Source: Tanytarsus gracilentus
Lineage: Eukaryota > Arthropoda > Insecta > Diptera > Chironomidae
Direction of reading: 5' to 3'
Assembly (NCBI GenBank): GCA_038502055.1
Contig: JAXRKN010000045.1
Location: 8,049,501 to 8,113,500, forward strand
Length of the DNA stretch: 64,000 bases
Position numbers and translations under genes: made by a program. Each line of letters begins with the position of its first letter. Position 1 is the first letter of the stretch. The notes below the pieces were generated by a model. That model had not been told where the DNA came from and searched no databases. It was given only the letters and a program-made list of their open reading frames with translations. Below, piece after piece: positions 51,701 through 60,700 of this stretch.

Positions 51701-54700
51701 AATAAGCATCTCGAGAACGAGAGCACATAAGAAAGAAGGAGGAGCGGTGAAAAGTATTTTCAGTATTTCATTTTCTCACAGTTTCGAAGAATGAGGAAAT
51801 TATTATTCAGTTATACCCCAACAACAGCAGTGAAGCAGCAACGTGGCAACCCGAATGGAAAAGAAATGAAAATATTTTCTCAATTTGCATAAAATTTTGC
51901 AGGCAAATACAGTAAAAGAAATTCAACTGCTACTTCAACTATGTGATATTTGCTCTCTTCTCCCATTCCAACGAATTTTTTTCCCGTTGCTGCTCGGAAA
52001 TGAAGGAAGAAAATTTTGTCGTATTTGTCGTACATTCAAAAGAAACACGAGTTATTGTCACGGTGTCGATGTTTGCTGCATGCATGCAATTTTCTTAAAA
52101 ATTTTCACGTCGTGTCCAAAACAGACATTCGACAAATATATGAAGAGAAAAGTGATTTTAATCAAATAATGTACACGAAATTTGGCATTCAATCAAAAGA
52201 TCGTGCAAGCAATATCGTGACGATTTTTATTTTATCTTAAAAATGTTTTGTTCTTTCTTGAGAAAATCAACGTTTGGAGACAGAGAAAAAATTTGAGCCC
52301 CTTGAACATTTTTTAATATTTAAAAATTTTTCAGTATCCATCCAAGGAATAAAGAATAAAAAATTCTGTCTTTAAATTATCATGTCCAAAAGAAATCCAA
52401 CACTGTCATAGACATCCACAGCAATTATAATTGCACCGTCTAACAAAAACAAAATACACAAGTGTTATTTTCTTTTCTTAAAAATCTTCGAGCAAAAAAA
52501 ATCACTCACAGCTTCTTAAATTTTCAGAAAAAAAGAAAAGCTGATCATAGCTGATGATATATTTTTTGCACCCTAACAGCTTCATTTTATGCTCACTAGA
52601 AATGATGCTGTTGACGTGTATAATGCACACATTTCAAACTTTTTTAAACCCTCTTTTTCGCTCCATTTCAAGTCTTGGCGGTGAAGAGAAAAAAAAACTC
52701 TCAGAAACGTACTGTGAAGATGATAGTTTTTGTGCCATGAAAAAATAATTCTTATGACTATGACGACACAAAATCTTTATATTCGTTATCCTAGCGAGAG
52801 CGAAAATCTTTTGAATAAAACATTTGAATAAAACATTTTTCAAGAGTTTCTTCTCAATCTAACTTCGAGTCGCTCATAAAGATGGAGATGAAGAAGGAAA
52901 TCAACTAAATTTTTTCGTTGATTTAATATTTATTCAATGCGAGTCGTGAATAAAATTTTTAAAGAGGCGAAAATTTTCTTATTGGAAAAACGCCGAGATT
53001 TTATCATCTCGAGCCCTGTGCATACCTAAGAGATAGCTCATGAAAAATAACAATAAAGAATAAGAATAAAAATATAATCTTTATGGCAGTCCTCGTGAGA
53101 CCTTTTAGATATACAGTTTAAAACAATTCTTCTCATGCTCTGCTGTGAGAGCTTAACAACAGCTTTGAATCAACTCCCTCAACTCCCCAGTTATTTTACC
53201 TCTCTTACTCACCCACCCTTAGTCAAATTTATTTAAATATTTTTTTCTCTTCAATTTAATAAAATTCCATTTTAATTTACGTTTAATCCCTCGGTAAAAG
53301 CTTTTTTGCAAGTACCTTGCCCTGCCATGCTCTTTCTCTCATCGTTTACCCTCTGTGATGCTATGTGAGCTTGAGAAGAGAAATGAGGACTAAAATCGAT
53401 AATCTTGTTTATGTTTTCTGGTGATGTGTCTCTTTTCCCTCATTCTCAGCTCTTCTTACTATCATTGCTTCTCATATTTTAACTCGGAAGGGTCAGACAA
53501 CTCTGGCATATTAAAAAATATTTTTTATCTTTTTAAAGCTCTTGAATTTAAAACGGTTTTTGATAATTTAAAGATATTTTATAATAACTCAAAAAAATCT
53601 CTAAAAATTTAATGAAATATTTCCAGACAAACACTCCCCTTGTAGGTGGTCTATTTTTGTTTGTGTTAAAGGCACGAGACAAGAACGAAAGCGACAAGAA
53701 TTGTTCGTAAAATTAAATAAAAATGATAAACAACAATCTTCTTCATTATTTTCTCTACGAGAGCGTCAACTTCTTCTATTGTGGTTTTTATTTACTTTGT
53801 CTGCCGAGACAAAAGTCCATCTCATTCACTTTCTTTCTTTTTTTGACGCAGCTAAAGAAGAATCGCGAAACATTACTTACTTGGACAATGTCTTCATAAA
53901 AGCTAAACACATAAACCTCATTGTTATCCAACCTTGTAGGCGGACACGGCAAACATGTCTCCGACATCCATCGACGAAAGCATTTTAGTCTGATGACAAT
54001 GATAATAGAAATGAGACAATGGATTAAAGTAAGCAGACAGTGATGGAGGAGAGTTTAGATCTGCGATTTGCTTGAATTTTTGCAAGTTCAAGGGGAATTT
54101 GAATCAGTTTTAAATATTTTAAAAAATTCAAGCAACTGAGAAAATTCTCCCTCGCAGCTTAATCTAAAAAACTATCACCATGCTCACCTTTCAAGGAAAT
54201 CCCTCAAGGAATGAACCATAATGTTATAGATTTCATTAGCTGATGGCTTCATTGTAATTTCGGGTGCAGCTAAGACAGCGTCAACCTCAAAAAGCACGTC
54301 ACTATGTTTAAGTTTGTCGTTAAATTCTTGCAAGTTTCTTGTCGTAAATCGCACAAGTGCCGAGAACATTTCCTTCTCCCAAAAAGTATAATAAAAGTTC
54401 ATTTTTTCTGACTCGCCCGTGAATGTGCCGAGAATGAGACTCTCCAACTTTATCATTGTCGGACCGATGGAGTCATAAAGCTTTTGAAGACGATTTGTTT
54501 TCTCATTACGCTCCAACTCGAGATGACGGAAATATTCTAAACACGGCTTAATGGACAAATCACGTTCAGTTATGCGAACACTCTTTCTTCGCGATGTCGT
54601 CATGTCAATGTCATCTAAATCATCTGGAGTTTCGCTCACTTTTCCATCGGTAAGCGCTGCTGCCACTTTCGATGAGCTGCTGCTCTTCAATATGACGGGC

Positions 54701-57700
54701 TGAGCATTGGCAGCATCACTTATGGCCTTTTTACGATGTGCTTTACTCTTATCGATCACAAAAAGTGAATATGATTCCAATTCAGCAACTTTCGTACGAA
54801 TATCTCTTGCCATCATTCCAATTTGCATAACAATTGCCGAGAGATTTTTCAATAAACATTCGCACGACTCACAAAAGGATTTGATATTTAACGTTTGCCA
54901 AGTGTACCGACCAAGACCAGCTTGAATTGTTGATTCCGCCTCGTATAATTTGTCACGTAGGAAATGTATCTGTATTTTTATGATTGGAACATACGTAATA
55001 AAAGAGAGAAAATTGAATTATGTTCAATTGAGGACGATTTTATGTTTCTTAAGAATTTTCAATTTCATTAAATTATTTATGAATTCAGGGCTCGAATATA
55101 TATTTATTTTTATATCACCATCAAACTCACCTCTGACGGCGTCAATTTCTCAACGATGTCATTATATTCATTCACAATCCGCCTGACATATTCCACGTCT
55201 GAAGATAATTGCTCCTTAAATCAAAAGACAAAAATTACGTACAAGAAAGAAAAATTCGTTTATGCTGGTGGCATTATGGAAATAAAATAAGTAAAAAAAT
55301 TTAACAACACTCCTTCTCTTTGTACAACTAGTATTTCGCACGGAAAAGTATTAAATAAAATAAAATCAGTAAATATTTTGAATTTTATACATGTTTATTA
55401 TAACTCTTTTTTGAGAACTTAAAACGAAATTTTGGTTTTGTTTATCGAACATATTAAACATATGTATGAATACTTGAATGAATTTAATATTGGAATTTAA
55501 GATCAAAAATTTGAGAAGTGGACGGTATTTTTGTTTGTTTGATGTTTTTTAAAACCGCTCCACTTCTCAAATTTTTGGATTTAATTAATTTAAATTATTC
55601 AAGTATTGATAATATGTTTAATATGTTCATAAAGAAATAAAAATTTAGTTTTAAGTTCTAAAAGAAGTTATAATAAACATGTATGAAAATGTAAAATATT
55701 TATATTTTTTTTTTTATCTTTTCCGTGCGAAATCCTAGTTGTACAAAGAGAAGGGAGTGTTGTTAAATTTTTTTTACTTATTTTATTTAGTCCTTTTTCC
55801 TGATCAAATTTATTGTACTTAATTTGGTAACAAAAATTACTTTTTGAAAATTATGAATGTTTGAATTGATCGCGACCGTAATTTACCCCTTGACGAATCT
55901 CTTGAGCAAGATTTTAATTTCACCGTTATGATTGATTGACATTTTTTTTATTAATTCTAACAAGAATTAACTCTTTCTAAAATTATTATTTATTTCATCT
56001 TTGGTAACATGAATGTTTTTGCACTTCTTCTCTCGCTGTCTTTAATCTTGTCACTGTATGAAAATGAATTGGGGGTACGACAGTGAGAGCGCATGATTAT
56101 CGAGGGAAGAGGGTAAGTGGTGAAGTTGATGGTGTTGAAGTATTGGAGCGCATGTAAGAATTTTTTTTTAAAATATATTTTGACCGTTTTTTTTACACAA
56201 CATCTGTTGCTTCGCAACAGATGTTGATTCCGGTCGTGAACGACCGAGAGAAAGAGAGCTAAATGAGATTGCGGGAGTAAGAGAGAAGGGAGAAAAAAGC
56301 TAAAATGATGTGTATGTGTGTCCTCAAGACATGAATGCTTCAGCAATTTTTTGCCATCATCATCTTTTGTTCAAACGCAAAACAATAAAAGTGGAGAAAT
56401 TGGTGTGTGCGGGAGCTCCTCAACAGTCCTCAACACCCACCCGCATATGTTAGAGACTTTTTTTTCTGCTGACTCGAGACATTTCATCTCAGCACACCAT
56501 CAAAGACAGACGATCAGAAATTTGAGGGTCGATTTAAAAGTTTTGTGATCGCAAAAATATTTTTTAAAGATTTTAATTTTTTTAAAAATATTTTTAAGTT
56601 GAATTAAAACAATTTTATGGTTACAAACTTTTATGATTTTTGCATCTTATGACGACTTACTTTTCTCATTATCGCCATTCGTATCACTGGATTCAATGTG
56701 AAGCCCAAAAACTCAAACTGTTGACCTTCGATCATGACATCAAATATTTCTAGAGATTGAGGAAAGAAATAAAATTTCGGATTAGAATTGTGAAAAAATA
56801 ATTTGTCAGGCCAAATGTCGAAAAATTTGATATCCGCTGCAAGCGATGAAAAATTTAAGCTTCGATCGTGAATCAAAAGCATTAAAGGAGAACCAGATGA
56901 ACATGTAAATAATATGACAGTTATTGGCAGTAAATCTTTATTTATTGCAACACATTCTCGATCCATAGCGGGAGAGAGAGAGAATATTAAAATAACATCT
57001 CGCATTATGTACTTCAATTACATCCATATCACCACTCTCGCACTCGCTTCCTCGTAATGGCATTTTCCTCATAAAACTTCAAGTAATTTTTTCGTACTCT
57101 CGTTTTTTCGCCTTTACGCGGCATTAAAAGCCACTTAACTAATCCCTTAAAAAAAGAAAGCGAGGGGATAAAAAACGAAGCTTGTCAACTTTTAATGCGA
57201 CACCAGTGGAGCAAAAATTATGGCACTCATACGACCTCCACACGAAATTTAAGTGAGTTAAGAGCTGTTAAAATATTTTATTTACTTAAAAGCACGATTG
57301 AAGTTAAAATAAAATTTTAAACTTACCTAACTAATTTAAAATTATTTTATTTTTAAAAAATTAAATTTATTTTCGCAATATTTTCCAATTTAACCTTTAA
57401 AAAATTGCTTTTCCGACCCCAAAGTAAAATCCATAATAAATATTTCGCAAAATAAGATTCTCTCGTTTTCTTATTAGATCATAAAGAAAATTGCAAACTT
57501 TAGCACCATATCTCTCTTGCTCAATTTCCCTCTCTTTTTAGACATAAATCGAAGACAAAGTGCTCTGCCAGGAAAGGAGGTCAAAAAGGCATACAGAAAT
57601 ATGGTTTTTCATATAAAAGAAGGCACACATCCTTTCTACTTTTACGTACACGCAGCATATACGAAGATTATATTATTATACAAATAAATATGAATGTGTG

Positions 57701-60700
57701 GCGGTGGGTAATAAAAAAATAGGAAAAGAAAAGTTATTTCGCTTACGTTGTGAAAAATTTACATCAAATTTTAACTCATACTCAATGAGTAAGGAGCTTC
57801 CGACGATTTCTCTCCATGTCGGCACTCGAATTTGCTGCGATGCTGTTGTCATCACTTTATGTGCGTGCGTAAGTGTGAGATAAAATGAAATATGTTAATA
57901 TAAAGTAAGACATTTTGCAAACACAATCAGAAATTACTTGACACAGTCTAATCATCAAGGGTGGGACACTTGGATTTTTTAAAATTTTAGTAAATTTTAA
58001 TTTTATGTCGACTCTAACAAAAATTTAATATAAAAATACCAAAGTGTCCACCCCTTTGCTAAAAAATAATTAAATGTTCATACATTTAGCTTGAGAGATC
58101 TTAAACTCGTTGCGTGCCGAGTTTCGAGCAATCTTCATGTTCGAGACCGCATCCGAAGCTTTCATTAATTTTTCAGCCAACACTAAGTCCGGATTATCTG
58201 ACACCGGTCGTGACGCCATCCACTGAACGGCTGTGGAGAAAATGTTGAATTTTGATTTGGTCGATAGAGATTTTCGTGGTTGCAATGCGCCGAGAAGATT
58301 TGGTGATTGTTTAATTTGTTGCTTCGGCTTCTTATTAGACTTTTGAACTCGTGTTAGTGCCATCGTTTGAGGCGATTCTCTTTTCGAAATTTCATCTTTC
58401 AGCTCTTCAGGCAACGACATAAATCGCAATTTTAATATATTTCGCTTCAATACGTTGTTTACGACAAATGTTCCTTCATGCATGAATCTCTCAAACATTT
58501 CTTTCTCGAAAGTCGTCATTTCTTGTGAAATAGCAAAGTACTGATTGAATGCTGATCGTTTGAGAAAATTGCACTCGTTGTTATTGTTATCGTCCTCCTC
58601 GAGCTGGAGGTGGATGAAAAAATTTAAATAGTAACAGTTCAAGCAATAACAATTTAATAAAGTGTTTTTAAAGTTAAAGAGCTTTAAAATGTTTAAAATA
58701 ATTTTTGACAAGGGGCAGTAAACTCATTTATTTATTATGTGATATATTTTTATCATAGTGCAATGTATTTTTAAAATGCCACAATTTGTATTTAAAAATT
58801 CAATTTCTATTCAAATTTGTTTTTGATGTTTTTAAATCGGATAAAAATTCAAATATTTGTTATAATTTTTTTCAAATCCTCTCATAAATAAAGCTACTTA
58901 CATTTCTAAAAGCAATAACAGATTTCTTTAATTTTTCCACTAGCAACCGCTCCCAAAAGACTCCTCCTGAATATCTGTTCTGATTCCTTTGAAGCGGAGG
59001 ATTTTTGCGAAATTTCTAAAGAAAATAAAATATTTTAATAATTAATTCTCGAGAGTCATGACAAATAAAAATTTGTAACGGAAATTGATAATATTCGAGA
59101 ACAAGTGAAGCGAGTGCACTTGATTTTCAAATCGTTTTCTCAATCGATTGCTTTTTGCAATCAAGCGTTTAAAGCGTGTTTTGATGAGACAGGAAATGAG
59201 GTTACATTTCAATTGCACTGCGATGAAATTTAAATTGCTTCAAGATAAATTTTAAAACTCCCATCGAAATCCCATGGCGTGGCAGATTTTATTCTATTTT
59301 CACACTAAAACATTTCGACCACACATGAAAATTTTCTCCAATTTCCTTTTTCTCAGTCTGCAATTTGTTCACTCACCAGAAACTCATGTTCCACAATTCC
59401 CACTTCAATTACAAATTTCTTCATGACACTCTCTCGCTTTGACATCAAATGCTTGAGCAATTTGTCCCTTGTTTCGGTTTTACTCATGTAGGCAATCAAC
59501 TCGAGACCTTGTTCGGCCGATTTCAGTGAGTCAATGCACTGGTCGAGTACGACAATTGCCTCGTTCTCGACCACCTCCATATACTTGTAGAAATAATCAA
59601 GTGTCGACTCCCAATTGTCCTTATTGTTTGGCTCAAATATATCGTAATCTATATTCAATATGTGATTCAGGAGACGATAAACTTTTTTAATCATTATGTC
59701 CACTTCCTCCGGATCAGCAACGTTCGAGCGTAAGCGATATCCGAACATATTTTCGAATTCATAAAATGCCTACAGTTATGCAGACACAATGTGCACACAC
59801 GACGACGACAAAGAGAGAGAGAGAGAAGAATATTGAATGAATTAATTTTAAATAAAATTGAACTCTGATAAATATTTAACGAGCACATTTATATATTGTG
59901 CAACGAAATCTGATACCTTTGCTATATTTCCAACGTCACGACTTATCCTAGTGATGTGATCGACTAGGCCAAAGAGAATTTTCTTATCAAATTCCCATCT
60001 CGAGCCGACGCCTGATGTTTCAATAAATGATCGCGTATTCATGTACGAGCTCTTCCAGCATTGCAATAAATTAACGCAGTCGTTAGCACGCTTGTGTGCA
60101 GCTGTCGCGGATAGACTGAAAATACAGAGAGAAAATTAATTTTTCTATCATCAAGGAAGAAATTAAATTTTTAAAATTTAACCGTTTTATAATTTATTTA
60201 AATTCAATCTTTATTAAAAATCAAATTTGCTAGAAACCAAAATTACATGAAAACTTTAAGTTTAATGCTATGCACAGCATCTGAACAAACTCAACTTCAT
60301 CCGCTCTTGCAGAAAAAATTCGTAAACATAACACAGAGAACGCTCAAATGAATTTCTGGTTACTGCATGGTGAATTTTTTACTTTTTGCTTTGCTCTCGC
60401 ATTTATTCAGTTGAATTTTTATTTTTGCTTGAGTTTTCAATAAAATATTTACAAGGTACACAGAAAAATAAATATAAAAATTTTCCTCTACACGAGTTTT
60501 GCATGTGACAGTGCATGAGTATGAAATTTGCACATTTTCAATTTAAAAAGTAAAATAACTGGTGCGAATAAATATTGAGTGAAGAACACTTTTGAGTCTT
60601 TCGTTATCGTGGAATTCAATTAGCATTTGAAGACTTTTTAAATGTTTGTGGAACATCTAAAAAATTCGTTCAACACCATAATGTCAACCCCAAAATACAT

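Noticed and set aside
55990..56346. A 118-residue minus-strand open frame in a dynein intron
   Set aside because: Low-complexity His/Ser/Phe/Leu translation that spans the hairpin pair; no family or splice support.
57698..57883. A 61-residue plus-strand open frame
   Set aside because: It is antisense to the small dynein exon 57842-57747, which is supported by phase and by the conserved FDVNF join.
58079..58084. Direct splicing of exon 58603-58084 to exon 56749-56661
   Set aside because: It would create an in-frame TAA. The intervening 96-nt exon at 57842-57747 resolves the phase and adds the expected conserved residues, so the gene is not broken here.
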